Shown here: positions 23,115-34,096 of the stretch, one piece after another
Numbering within the stretch: position 1 is the stretch's first letter
Layout: each line of letters begins with the position of its first letter
Source of the DNA: Fistulifera solaris
Taxonomy: Eukaryota > Bacillariophyta > Bacillariophyceae > Naviculales > Stauroneidaceae
Reading direction: 5' to 3'
Assembly (NCBI GenBank): GCA_030295235.1
Contig: AP026137.1
Span: forward strand, 310,001 to 374,000
Length of the DNA: 64,000 nt
Position numbers and translations under genes: made by a program
The notes under the pieces: model-generated
Seen by the model: only the letters and a program-made list of their open reading frames with translations
Databases searched by the model: none
Told to the model about the DNA's origin: nothing

Positions 23115-24295
23115 TTATTTTAATTGGTTCGCCGACCCTTGAAAGGCACTCGAGGACTTGAGCTTGGAATATTTCCCGGCAATTCGTGACTTTCGTTTCG
23201 ATTCCACCGGGATCGGTTCCGACGGTGGCGTTTCGGAAGCACTGTTCGTTGCACTCGTGGTCCGGCCACTCCCATTCATGCTGCTAGCCGCTTGTTGCGC
23301 CAAAAGGCGTTTCGCGGCGGCTTCGGCACGGACCGTCCGAATATCGACTTCCCTTCCCGCCGCATCCACGAGCGGAGCCGGAGCCTTGCCATCGAGTCGC
23401 CGGGCCCCTTCGCTTTGCAGGGCCCAATAATCGACCGAGGGTGCCTCTTCCGGAATGGCGGCGTTCTTTTGGACTCCCGTGGCTCCCAGTCGTTCCGCCA
23501 AGGGAATTTCGGTTGCTTTTGGATTGTTGCTTTCGGGACGCACAATCTGACCGTTGACAATGCGTATTCCGGTAGCCTTTTCCTCGGGTGCTTCCACATT
23601 GTTGTTGTTGTTGTTGTTGACGCTTTTATAGTTGCTCGCTTCCGTTCGTTCCGGTTCCACATACCCAATCGGCGCATCAAAGTCGACTTGACAATCCGTT
23701 TCAATGATACAGGCAGCATCCGCCGGCTGGACTTGTTGCAAGGCAAGGTGATAATTCTTGTCATTGTATTGAATTTGAATGACATCTCCTACCGTGACAC
23801 ACGAAAAGTTCCGTAACGCATGCTCCAGGACCGCTTTTGGATTCGAAATTTCCAAAAAGTCGACCGATTGGGGCTGCAATTTGACAAAGGTGGCTTTGGG
23901 CAAACTAATATTTTTGACCGTAATCAAACTCCCCTCTTCAATGATTAAATTTTGCATCATCCAATACGGAATGTAACAGCATCCTTCTTCGGCGGTAAAT
24001 TCCAAAACACCCGAATGCGTCCGACGCGACGATGAGGCTGCCGTGAGCTGAAACAGCATGGGATAATCAACATTCAAACGGGCCAGTGTGTCAAAGGCCG
24101 ACGGCGGTAACAGTATTTTGTCGCCTCTCTACAAACGAAATAGATGAGTTTCCTACACAACCACAGAAAAACAAACTCACTGTAGCGACTCACCTCCAAA
24201 TGCGCCTTGTCTGCGGCGGCGACGGAATAGCAATGATACTGTTCTTCAAATTGACGTACGGCGGGGCCGGCAAAGCCCCATCCTGGAAGCATCAT
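23115..24295 (-). CDS. UFD1: Ubiquitin fusion degradation protein 1, two exons
   Basis: Cofactor, with Npl4, of the Cdc48/p97 unfoldase in ER-associated and nuclear ubiquitin-dependent degradation; in diatoms a paralogous Ufd1 also serves plastid protein import (SELMA). Exon 1 is 24194-24295 (MMLPGWGFAGPAVRQFEEQY), intron 24129-24193 (GTGAGT...TAG), exon 2 23115-24128. The UT3 domain is clear: GDKILLPPSAFDTLARLN, YPMLFQLT, HSGVLEFTAEEGCCYIPYWM, FVKLQPQSVDFLEISNPKAV, NFSCVTVGDVIQIQYN and CQVDFDAPIGYVEPER. A run of seven Asn follows, then a disordered tail. With no visible targeting presequence the cytosolic/ER form is more likely. Confidence 0.95.
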
Positions 24296-24686
24296 GATAA
24301 TACAGCGGCTTCTCTTTTGCGAATATAAATTATATGCTAAATTAACTGCAAGGGGGGCTACACAAAGACTGTTTTATGCACACTGCTTCTCACTTTACGG
24401 AGTATAATAAATAACAGAGGGAATCGTGCGTCGTCATTCGTCATATGGTCATCACATGCGATGCGAGAAGAAAAAAAAAAAAAAAGAACGAAGAATAACT
24501 TCGAACGGCAACGACGAACGACGAGCGGACGATTGGCTCATGAGAGTTCGTGAATGCGGTGAGCGAAACGCGACACGCGACAAAAACGAAAAAGATCGCA
24601 TTGCTTTTTTGTTACTATTGTCATTCAATAATAACATAAACGCATCCTTCGTTCGTCTCTGTATACTTCGTTCTTCCTCTCTGACA
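24296..24686. other. Divergent intergenic, UFD1 / mevalonate decarboxylase
   Basis: About 390 bases holding a 15-base poly-A tract at about 24471-24485. The frame upstream of the decarboxylase ATG is open and includes an ATG at 24456, but the coded lysine run makes it unlikely to be translated. Confidence 0.35.
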
Positions 24687-25917
24687 ATGACTACTGAAAA
24701 CAGCATTTACATGGTCACCATGTCCGCTCCCACCAACATTGCGGTCATTAAATATTGGGGCAAAGCCGACACGCACTACAACACACCCATCAATTCCTCG
24801 CTGTCCGTGACGTTGGATCAAACGGAGTTGCGGGCCATTACGACCGTCGCGGTCTCTCAAAAATTCACGAAAGATCGTTTTTGGTTAAATGGTGTGGAAG
24901 AAGACGAATTGTTGCACAGTCCACGATTCCGGGCGTGTTTGGAAGGCGTACAAAAATTAGCGCAAGATCATACCGATGCGGACGGCAATTTAATTTACAC
25001 CAAAGACGACTGGAAACACTTGCATTTGCACATTTCGTCCTACAATACGTTTCCGACGGCGGCTGGATTGGCGAGTTCGGCGGCCGGATATGCGGCCCTC
25101 GTGGCGGCTTTGTGTCAACTCTATCACGCCGTGGAAACCTTTCCGGGAGAATTCAGTACCATTGCCCGACAGGGCAGTGGTTCCGCGTGTCGTTCCCTGT
25201 ACGGTGGGATTGTCGCCTGGCGGCAGGGGACTCCCCGAACAGCAGTGGCGGGATAGCAAAGCGGAACCCGTGCTCACCGATTGGCCGGAACTCCGGGCTC
25301 TCTTGTTGGTCGTCAGTGACTCGAAGAAAGATACCAGTAGTACGACCGGCATGCAAACATCGGTCCAAACATCGCCACTGTTGCAATACCGGGCCCAACA
25401 CATTGTTCCGGCGCGGATGCAAGCCATGGAACAAGCCTGTCACGCCCGTGATTTTGGTACCTTTGCCCAATTGACCATGCAAGATTCGAATCAATTTCAT
25501 GCCACGTGTTTGGATACGTATCCACCCATCTTTTACATGAACGATATTTCCCGTCAAATTGTCCGAATTGTAACCGTGTACAATGCCTGGGCGGGAGAAT
25601 TGCGGGCGGCCTATACATTTGATGCGGGTCCGAATGCCGTCATTTACTGCTTGGAGCAGCACCAGCAACATCTAGCGGCACTTTTGTGTCATTATTTTCC
25701 TATTCCCGAAGGAACTCTTTCGTGTCTGGATACGAGTAGTGTGGTGTTGGAAGAGTCACTGTTGCAGGCGTGCAATGAAACCGGAAGGATTCCGCGGATG
25801 GGGGATGTGCAAACCATGTATGCCACCAAACCTGGTCCCGGGCCGTTGGTAGTGACGGATATTTGTAATTTGGATCCAGAAACGGGTCTCAACTGTTATG
25901 ATCCTCCTTCGAAATAA
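24687..25917 (+). CDS. MVD: Mevalonate diphosphate decarboxylase (one frame break)
   Basis: Last step of the cytosolic mevalonate pathway: ATP-dependent decarboxylation of mevalonate-5-diphosphate to isopentenyl diphosphate, feeding sterols. Starts MTTENSIYMVTMSAPTNIAV then IKYWGKADTHYNTPINSSLS, the GHMP-kinase family hallmark. The phosphate-binding loop is FPTAAGLASSAAGYAAL, followed by ARQGSGSACRSLYGGIVAW (catalytic Ser/Arg region) and, in a second frame, GMQTSVQTSPLLQYR, MQDSNQFHATCLDTYPPIFY, and YTFDAGPNAVI with the catalytic Asp. The frames meet at the G-run 25226-25229: one G fewer gives WRQGLPEQQWRDSKA, matching the expected continuity. About 410 residues, no targeting signal. Confidence 0.95.
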
Positions 25918-26419
25918 CCTTCTAGAATAGCAACTGTGCTGTGATCATATAAAAATCTCGAGTTAATTCGATTGCTTTCTAAGAAATGATTCAGCCTCCA
26001 ATAACAGCTTAAGTAAGGCAAGGTTTGCTGCAAGAAGACACTTTGGTATGTTTCTCTAGTCACGCTGTATTTCATTGGCGCCGTCTGTAAGAATAAGCAG
26101 CTACAGTCTCCTTAGCTCCGGATGGCATCTCGACGTCACAATGAGATGTCACAGTTTTAGTACCAGTCTTCATCTTACCGTGTCTAAGCAATTAGTTCGA
26201 GATACTGTTATGTCGTTGTCTTTATAGGACTCCGTGGTATTTGGCGACGACTTCAATTGCATTTTGCGAATGCATGTGCAATAACAAAAGGCGGGTGACA
26301 AAAACGCAATTGACTGCAATTACTATGTGCCTCATGTTTATTGCTTGTAACCTCTCTCAATAACAAAAGCAGCAAGGATATGGTTTAGAGAAGTCATTCG
26401 TAAAAGACGATGCCTCAGT
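25918..26419. other. Intergenic
   Basis: About 500 bases before the F-box-like array. No ORF, RNA gene or repeat recognised. Confidence 0.4.
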
Positions 26420-27466
26420 ATGACGACACTTTACAATTTACCAGACGATCTACTCTCCATTGCTCTCAAATATCTTACCCCCTCAGATCTTTGGCGGTTG
26501 GGGCTCGTTTGTCGCAAGTTTCACGGAAACGATCCGATCCAAAATGCCGTTCAGAAAGAATTTGAAGAAAGAGATAAAGCTCTGATTTTGTCGCAGCAAT
26601 ATCCGTCGGAAAGTCCTTTCATGAGTGTTTTGAATCCTCGTCAGCGCGTCATTGCGTTTGAGCGATGCAGCTCATTTGCAAGGGAAATGACACAAGAAGC
26701 ACAACGACACGAGAATCGTGATAGTTCTTGCAAAGTGCCTGACTGTAAATTTCCCGATTTGCACTGTTGGATCCCAGAATCAATGGATGGACTGCGAGGT
26801 GAAAAATACTACTCCGTATCTATTTTTCTGTCAATTTACTCGTCGTGACAACCTCTTGTGGCAAGGGTTTGTGAAAGAATACGATCTGGAGCCGGACTTG
26901 GAGAGTCCTATGGATGATCTTCGTCGTCTACCGGACGGTAAGCTGAAGAGAGTCACGAAGTTGTTGGGCACTGAGAAAGGCAATCTTTGGGAACATTTTT
27001 ATGATTCCTTTGTTGAGGGTTCGGAAGTCACGCTTCATCTCGACACTAGCAACGTCGTCGCACTAGGGAAAATCGCATGGGCTCTGATTTACACGTGACA
27101 CTCGTCAGTCTGATCCTTTCTCGGGATGAACGGCCACCCGAACTACGGCTTCATTACTCGTCGCGGAGGCATTATGTTCGCCTTTCTCCTCTAAATGAAG
27201 GATCACCGTCCGTCGACGTTTTGCGCGACCAATGCATAGCAGTCCACAAACGGGAGTACGCTGATTACGCTACCTTAGTATTGATCTGGAACACCATGTC
27301 TTGTCTTCATAGCTTGTCTCTGTGCTATAATTTCGACAACGGAAAGGATAATGATAGGGACCTTCATCAGTATATTAACGGTTCCGATTATGACGACGAC
27401 GGTGAAAGCTTTATGGATTATGACGATGACAGTGGAAGTTATGAGGATTATGAGTTTTCCGATTAG
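26420..27466 (+). CDS. F-box-like protein, array copy A (two frame breaks)
   Basis: About 348 residues after repair. F-box-like start MTTLYNLPDDLLSIALKYLT then PSDLWRLGLVCRKFHGND. Family blocks follow: KALILSQQYPSESPFMSVLN, RVIAFERCSSFAREMTQEAQ, LFFCQFTRRDNLLWQGFVKEY, VTLHLDTSNVVAL, LHVTLVSLI, PELRLHYSS and SVDVLRDQ. It ends in an Asp/Tyr-rich tail (YDDDGESFMDYDDDSGSYED). Breaks at the A-run 26802-26806 and G-run 27066-27068, each one base short; both fixes restore alignment with the intact copy at 9 kb. Probable SCF ubiquitin-ligase adaptor by its N-terminus; target unknown. Confidence 0.7.
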
Positions 27467-28117
27467 AAATGAGTTTGCTCTTCATGGACAGTACACGGAG
27501 CAACTTTTAGGGATGGAATATGTTTGCGTACAATTGGTGGTCAGGACCTTACGGATTATGTCGCTGGCGTTCGAAAACGTGACCCCAGGGAAAAGGATTG
27601 TGAACAGTGTTCGCTCATGGCCGTGCTTTTGTATGTGCTTCTCAAATACCAGTATCATACAAATTTCCCAGAAGTGAACAAAAAACTGTGGCTGGTGTCG
27701 TTGCTTGTTCCGTCATACGTTTCTATGCTGGATGTAAAGGAAATGCCGATGCCAATGATGCGCCACTAATACGATCATGCATCATCGCTCGGCGCTCGTC
27801 GCTCGTCGGCATAGCGAGTACTTGTATCCTAGATCCTAGAGTTCTCATTACTCATTCCGTCTCGTCAAAAATCTCACCGGTTTTCGACCTCCTCACCAAA
27901 CGGCCTACTTGGTTCTCTTGTTGAGAACGTCACGTCTCACAAGTATCGATTTTCTATCGTATTCCCACGAATCATCGTCATTTACCCCGTCTTCGTCCTC
28001 TGTTCCAGTTCCATTTTCTTTGCTCCAAAGGCGAGAGAGTAATCCACATAGCCGACGAGCAGAAAGACACTCCTACCACTAATTGCATTCGTTATCGCTG
28101 AAAGATCCTCTGAAACG
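27467..28117. other. Intergenic between array copies A and B
   Basis: About 650 bases. Short open frames (e.g. 27524-27769) lack family blocks or domains. A CGCTCGTCGCTCGTCG short repeat is at about 27789-27808. Confidence 0.35.
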
Positions 28118-29102
28118 ATGTCAACCCTGTTCAATATACCAGATGATGTGTTCTCCAGCTATATCTTCAAGTATCTTACCGGCACGGATCTGTGGCGCCT
28201 ACAAAGTGCTTCTCGCCGCTTAAGCCCGAATGATGTGACAAAGACTGCCATTCAGAGAGAGCTTGTAGCCAGGGATAAGACTTTGATCCTGTCACAGAAT
28301 TATCTCCCGGACAGTCCTCTTATGGATATTTTCGATCATGCGCGGCGCGTATTGTCGTTTGAGCGATGTAGCGACTTCGCTTGGAAAATGACACGGCAAG
28401 CACAAAGGCATCAAAGGCGTGGCTTTTTCTTGTAAGAGGTCTGCCTGTAGATGCCTTGACCTACATACAGACATCCCGGAGTTAGCGAATGGAAAGCGAG
28501 ATGGAAAGATTTATTTGTTTTTCGTGCAATTCACTTCCAAAGGCGAGCTGCTGTGGGAAGGATTTCTTCGGGATTACGATCCACAAGCGGACGTGATCAC
28601 TCCGATGGACGACCTTCTTCGTAAGCCCGATGGAGAGTTGAATGAAGCTACGGAGGTACTAGGCTCGACAGTCGGCGACGTATGGGTCGAGTTTGAGCAA
28701 AGCTATGTGGAGGAGTCGAACGTTGAGTTGCACCTTGACACTAGCAACGTCACGAATTTGACCAAAGAGGATGTAAATTCTTCTCTGCATGTGACACTTA
28801 TCAGTTTGATTCATTCACCCGAGGAGTCAGGGTCTATACCACAGCTACGACTGCACTACTCGTCGGAGGGATGTCCACAGCTGTCTTCACCCACGTACGA
28901 CTCGCCGTCCATCGACATATTACATGACCAATACGTGACTTTATGGAAGAACGATCATGCGACTCCTTTCTTGATTTGGAAGTCGAAACCTTGCCTTCAT
29001 AGTTTCTCGTTGCTTTACAACTTTGATTTTGACACGTACACGTTTGACCATGACATGTTTTACGATTTTTCGACGAATGAGAAGAACAGCAGGAAATCAT
29101 GA
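28118..29102 (+). CDS. F-box-like protein, array copy B (one frame break)
   Basis: About 328 residues. Starts MSTLFNIPDDVFSSYIFKYL, TGTDLWRLQSASRRLSPND, then KTLILSQNYLPDSPLMDIFD and RVLSFERCSDFAWKMTRQAQ. A T-run at 28424-28428 is one base long; shortening it joins RRGF to SCKRSACRCLDLH in line with the other copies. The remaining domain is well preserved: LFFVQFTSKGELLWEGFLRD, VELHLDTSNVTNLTKED, LHVTLISLIHS, PQLRLHYSSEG, PSIDILHDQYVT and FLIWKSKPCLHSFSLLYNF. The acidic tail is shorter than in copies A and D. Confidence 0.72.
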
Positions 29103-29603
29103 GAGCTTGATTATGGGGCTTCACGCACGTGCGGATCTAATAGCGATAACTTGAGCTTTGTAAGCGTTTGGGGACCTCAGTATTTTGCACCATTTGAATT
29201 AGTCTCATTATAAGTACAGTCGCTCGCAAACTCATTCGTAGTATAAGTCTTGCGCGACTGCAGGCGCGATTCATAAGCTTCCATGGCCGCTTTCTCACAG
29301 CCGTACTAATGAAAACAGATGCTAGAGAGATGCTTTATGAATGGGAATAAATTAGACTACCGATAATGATTACTGGTATCGTCGCATAAAAGGCGCAAAG
29401 TGATTTTTTTCTTTTTTTATTATTGCTTCGAACATTTTTGTAAACTTCTTCAACTCTTATCGGTTTTAAAAAAAGACTGCGACGATATGCGCGGCGCGGC
29501 GCGACGATCGCCAAGATCATCGCACAGAAGGCGGTGTCAAAGATTTTCTTATTGAACGGCAACACAATACCTGGTACCTGGTAACAAAGTTTAGGCAGTC
29601 AAG
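29103..29603. other. Intergenic between array copies B and C
   Basis: About 500 bases. A T-rich tract at 29403-29423 and a palindromic CCTGGTACCTGGTAA cluster at 29570-29584, some 20 bases ahead of copy C's ATG. No gene recognised. Confidence 0.35.
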
Positions 29604-30566
29604 ATGTCAACGCTTCTTACTATACCAGACGATCTCCTCTCGACTTATATTTTCCAGTTTGTCCCCGCTGACGAACTCTGCCGTTTGAAGCAAGTTTGTC
29701 GACGATTTTCAAGGTCAAGTTTGCAAAGCGATCAAAAAACGAGAGAAAGCCTTGATTTTATCAGAGCAAATCCCCCCGAAAAGCCAACTTTTGTCTCTAG
29801 TCGATCTTTATCAACGCGTCTTTCTGTTTGAGAAATGTAGCTCATTTGCATGGGAAATGACCTACCACGCACAACGACACAAAACGCGTGGCTTTGTCTG
29901 TAAGGCGAAGGACTGCCCGTATATCGACCTTGACGTTGATTTTCAAGGGTACCAGAGTTGCCAGTATGACAAGAAAATCTACTCGTTTTTCGTCCAGTTC
30001 AGTAATAATTCCAAACTACTGTGGGAAGGCTTTTGAGCTATTCCAGTTTACAGGAAAATGAAGTAAAGCCAATCGACGATCTCCTTCGGCAGCCAAATGG
30101 AGAACTGCTTGATGTCACGGAGGTTATGGGAGAAGACGTCGGTAATGCATGGAATAAATATCGCATTAGAGACTCGAGGAATATTGATGATGAAGTGCAT
30201 CTCGACGCCGGTAATGTATTTAATTTCACAAAAGATGATGTGACAAATTACTTGCACGTGACAGTTGTAAGCCTCGTTCACTCGATCGAACAACCAGAAG
30301 CACCCCCGGAGCTACGGCTTCACTACTCAACTTTATTCAATGGTCCACGAATGCTTCACTTTAACCAAGACTTGCCGTCTTTTGACGGTTTGCCTATTCA
30401 AAGCACGACGATTCACGATAGGGAGGAACTGGGACTCATCATCCCGATACTGCTTTGGAAGTCGCCAACCCGTCTTCATAGTTTCTCGTTGCTCTATTAC
30501 AGCAAAACACTTGAATACTACAATGAGATCGTTGACAACCATCGTCCAGTCGACGACTTTGACTAA
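29604..30566 (+). CDS. F-box-like protein, array copy C (two frame breaks)
   Basis: About 320 residues after repair. F-box-like start MSTLLTIPDDLLSTYIFQFV, PADELCRLKQVCRRF, then KKREKALILSEQIPPKSQLL, RVFLFEKCSSFAWEMTYHAQ, CPYIDLDVDF, FFVQFSNNSKLLWEGF, DEVHLDAGNVFNFTKDD, LHVTVVSLVHS, PELRLHYS and LLWKSPTRLHSFSLLYY. Breaks: T-run 29706-29709 (one long) and T-run 30031-30034 (one short). The most divergent array member toward the C-terminus, without a strongly acidic tail. Confidence 0.7.
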
Positions 30567-31264
30567 TACTGGAAAGACTATGTATGTTGACTTGGAACTT
30601 GGAAGGCGGCAAAATGATGTCTTTCGATTACAAGCGACAACCACTCTGTATTAAATTTAATGAATCTTTAAAAGCTTAGAGAGAAACAAGTTATCATGAC
30701 TTTGTCGCCGCTGAATGCTGGTCTGTTCAAACCTTTATGTCGTCGCGCTTCCGATGCTCCAATGGTTCCTAACAAGCGAGCCCTTTCGGCCTATTTCTGT
30801 GTCACTCTGTTAATTCATGCATTACTGCTTGCGGTTGGTGAGGAGTGAGGGTCTCCGTCGCTCATCAAATAATCATCAATCTCTCTAGCTAAACGTCTTA
30901 AGCTCATACCGGTACCAGCACTTCTTTATTACGAGTACAGTACTGAGTGAGTATAGGTTTATGATGAGATCATTTTTCAAGTTTTTTTTTGGAGAAACCC
31001 TTTTGTTTGCAAAACACTGCTGTGCGCACAAAATAATCCATCTAATTTTCATGAACCAATGAGATTTATACTTCGCATGTTGCGTGTTCGCCAACGATAA
31101 TAAATTGCCATGCCACCGCCGTCCTGCCTTGTTCTCGCCATCACAGATGCAGATATCGCGGATAAAGCGGCGTTCATCGAGGACGTGGAGCTCGCATTGC
31201 CATCATCACCCTTTTGAACGACGCTGTTGGAAGCCTCTCCTCCGCCATTCATAGTCAAACAAAA
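30567..31264. other. Intergenic between array copies C and D, with a possible small minus-strand ORF
   Basis: About 700 bases. On the minus strand an ATG-started 67-codon frame spans 31049-31252 (MNGGGEASNSVVQKGDDGNA ... ARTRQDGGGMAIYYRWRTRN), its start 12 bases from copy D's ATG. It is Ser/Gly/Ala-rich with a basic end. No family recognised; it may be chance. GGTACC occurs at 30910-30915. Confidence 0.25.
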
Positions 31265-32289
31265 ATGTTTACTTTACTTGAATTACCGAACGACTTAATC
31301 TCGAGCGTTCTCAAGTTTCTCAGTGCCGCTGATCTCTGGCGTCTTGGGGCTGTGTGTCGCAAGTTTCATGGATACGATCCAGAGGGAAACGTCGTTGATG
31401 AAGAGTTTAAAGCAGAGATTAAGCTTTGACTTCGTCAAAGCAGGTCCCTCCGGAAAGTCCCATACTCTCTATCTTCGATTACCGTCAACGCGTTCTTTCG
31501 TTTGAGAGGTGCAGCGCATTCGCAGCGGAAATGGCAAAGAAGCGAAACATCACGAGCCTCGTGACTTTTATTGTAGAGACCCTAACTGCAAGTTTGTGGA
31601 CCTCCACTTAAGAATCCCAAGATTGTCGCAAGGGCTTCGAAATGGAAAGAACTACGTGTTTTTGCTCACTTCGCACACAACGAAAGGCTGGTGTGGCAGG
31701 GTTTTTTGAACGACTACGATTCGCTATCGGATGGAGACAGCCCAATGGATGATCTGCGACGTGGCCCAAATGGAGAACTGAATGACATTGCCGACGTATT
31801 GGGTGCCGAAGGCGGCCTTTTATGGGATAAGAGAGCTCAAGATGTTTTTTCGTATGCAGATAATAAAGTTCATTTCAAAACTGGTAACATATCTAATTTG
31901 AAGAGACAACATCTCAATCCGGATCTACGCGTGACTTTGGTCAGCTTGATCCACTCTCGAGAGCCTTCTGCGCTGCAACCAGAGCTACGTCTACACTACT
32001 CGTCACAGGGAGAACCAAAGGTCTCGTCACCAACCCATGACTCACCAGCTTTTGACATTTTGCATGAGCAAAGGGTGACAAGATTCCGCGTCAAAATGAT
32101 GATGATTCAACTCCAGTCTTTATCTGGATGTCGGAATCTTGCCTTTACAGTGTGTCGTTGCTTTACACATTTGGTGATGACAATGATAGCTTCGCTGATA
32201 GGGACTACTACGACGATTGGGACAATGATGGTTGGAATGATAACGATTATATGTATCCTTGGGATGACGATGATGACTATTGGGATTAA
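31265..32289 (+). CDS. F-box-like protein, array copy D (four frame breaks)
   Basis: About 342 residues after repair. Starts MFTLLELPNDLISSVLKFLS, AADLWRLGAVCRKFHGYD. Then RVLSFERCSAFAAEM, CRDPNCKFVDLHLRIPRLSQ, GLRNGKNYVFFAHFAHNERL with VWQGFLNDYDSLSDG, VHFKTGNISNLKRQ, LRVTLVSLIHS, PELRLHYSSQGE, FDILHEQ and TPVFIWMSESCLYSVSLLYT. It ends in a long Asp/Trp/Tyr tail (DYYDDWDNDGWNDNDYMYPW) with TAA at 32287-32289. Breaks, all one base short: AA 31421-31422, AAA 31536-31538, T-run 31659-31663, AA 32080-32081. Every fix restores family alignment, so this is more likely an error-prone read-through than a pseudogene, but four breaks make decay harder to exclude here than elsewhere. Confidence 0.62.
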
Positions 32290-32352
32290 ACGCGAGTCAA
32301 AAGAAAGCTGCTTCTTTAGCATAAAACAAATAACGCATCAGATTGCTCTTCT

Positions 32353-33250
32353 TCAAGCGTTTGCCACAGCATCATCATCATCTTCCGTATCATTCCTGAC
32401 AGCATGATACGGCTCGCCAAACGTATCGGCAAACACGACTTCTTTTAACGGCAAACGAGGTGTGTATTGAATGCTGGACTCTTCGTATTCGTACCCCATC
32501 GCTACCACGAGAGGAACATGATAGCGATCCGGAATCCGTAACACTTCTTTCATTTGATTGCCGTCAAATCCTTCCATCACACACGTCCCTAAATCATGCG
32601 ATGTGGCGGCCAAAATCAACGATTGGGCCATCAATGCCGTCTGTTTCGTCGACCACGTTTGAATCGGTTCAATTTGGGGTTGTGGCTGTTCGGTAGATGA
32701 CGAAAGTACTTTAGTCACACCCTGTTTCAATGCGGTCGCCAAATGTCCTTCTCCCAACAAGAAGGATGTATACAGGGGCAACATGGACAAGTAGGCGGGA
32801 TGTCGATGTCCTTGTTCCAATTGCAAAATGCGGGATATTCGTTGACTGGCTTGCAAATCGGCCAAAAAGACCGCCATGGCGGAACAATCCTGGGTACGAT
32901 ATTGATTTCGAGGTCCTAACATGACATGGTCGGCCAGTTCTTGCAGGGTTCCGCGATTTTGAACCAGAATGACTTGGGTCGGTTGTAAATTGAAACTGGT
33001 GGGTGTGCGCTGTTGTTTGTGTGATTGTTTGATAAAAGAACATATTGCCGTCATCCAAAGAGTAAGGGTATAAGCAAGCTATCACATCGAATACAATTCG
33101 TTTAACAAGCAAATAACATGAAATAAAACGTACCAAAGTCGACTCGAGAATGTCTTGAAGAGTTTCCGGAGGAATGCAACGACCGGTTTGAAAGCGATTG
33201 ATCGTTCTTCGTTGATGTGCAATAGCACGAAAGACTTGTGCTTTCGACAT
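32353..33250 (-). CDS. Nitroreductase-family flavoprotein, two exons
   Basis: FMN-dependent NAD(P)H oxidoreductase fold; natural substrates of eukaryotic members are often unknown. Exon 1 33134-33250 (FRAIAHQRRTINRFQTGRCI, PPETLQDILESTL), intron 33010-33133 (GTACGT...ACAG), exon 2 32353-33009 starting RTPTSFNLQPTQVILV. The RR-T-x-x-x-F start and the SxxNxQP motif are the FMN-binding hallmarks. Later blocks are TKQTALMAQSLILAATSHDL, GTCVMEGFDGNQMKEVLRIP and VPLVVAMGYEYEES, the usual end of the fold. The tail is acidic (DTEDDDDAVANA). No targeting signal is apparent; about 257 residues. Frame intact. Confidence 0.9.
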
Positions 33251-33697
33251 TTTGTTTCAACCGTCGTTTGATTGATTTAAGAGAGGAAAAGATTGATTTG
33301 TTATGAAGAATGCTCGATGAATATTTATCATCACGTACCGTCAAACTTATCAAATCTCATCATGGTCGCTTTTTTCTTTGGCAGCCGCAAAATTTTTCGT
33401 CCGTCCACGTCATCCATGAATGACTCCTCGTTCGGGTCAGTCACCATTCATTCGTCACGGATGCGGAAGTACAAAGGTACCGGTAGGACATAAACGAAAG
33501 TCGAGTCAGTCACGGATAGATCGAATCCGACCGAAAAACTGCTCCGCAAAAAAAAAAAAACTGCTCGCGTTTTCATTTTTTCAAAGAAAACGGCACGACA
33601 CGTTTGAAACCAAGGATGTTTTATTCTCTCATTCGCATAACATTCTCATAATTTCACATCCTCTCACACAAAACAGCATTAACCAACAAACCTAAGC
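33251..33697. other. Divergent intergenic
   Basis: About 450 bases between the nitroreductase and a small hypothetical gene. Contains GGTACCGG at 33477-33484 and a poly-A run of about 12 at 33549-33560. No gene recognised. Confidence 0.35.
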
Positions 33698-33997
33698 ATG
33701 ACAAACAGTCATCCGCCCTCCGTCGAAGCGTACAAACATCGTTATCGCGGACAGATCTTTCGTCCCAAGGCCACGGCACCCTACTTGGTGCCTTCTTCTT
33801 CGGAAAGTGAGGACGATTCCCTTGCAACGAAAGAACGTTGGACGACACCCGCCACTCCCACCAACTCGATGGAGGTGGAATTGTGGAGAGATGAAGAAAC
33901 ACGTCAAGCCGATGAGGACATGCTGGATTCGTTTCAGCGAGTGATGGACGACCTGGTGCGACAAGCCATTCGAGATATTGATGCCGGCAATTATTAA
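33698..33997 (+). CDS. Small hypothetical protein
   Basis: A 99-residue intact frame: MTNSHPPSVEAYKHRYRGQI, then FRPKATAPYLVP, a Ser/Glu/Asp stretch (SSSESEDDSLATKERW), and a helical end (WRDEETRQADEDMLDSFQRV, MDDLVRQAIRDIDAGNY). The even polar composition and intact frame between two clear genes support coding. No domain recognised. The C-terminal amphipathic helix could mediate binding to a partner. It is convergent with the ABC transporter, about 100 bp away. Confidence 0.55.
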   Translation: MTNSHPPSVEAYKHRYRGQIFRPKATAPYLVPSSSESEDDSLATKERWTTPATPTNSMEVELWRDEETRQADEDMLDSFQRVMDDLVRQAIRDIDAGNY

Positions 33998-34096
33998 CAA
34001 GAAACGGAGCGATCAGTTGTTGTGATGAATATTGATTGATGAGTATTGATAATGAATAGAACCGAAAAAATGCTTTCTTTGCACTCGTCACTTGGC

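Noticed and set aside
26420-32289. F-box array copies as pseudogenes
   Set aside because: Breaks in these copies are the same kind and density as those in essential single-copy genes nearby, and all sit in base runs. Domain sequence stays conserved after each break.
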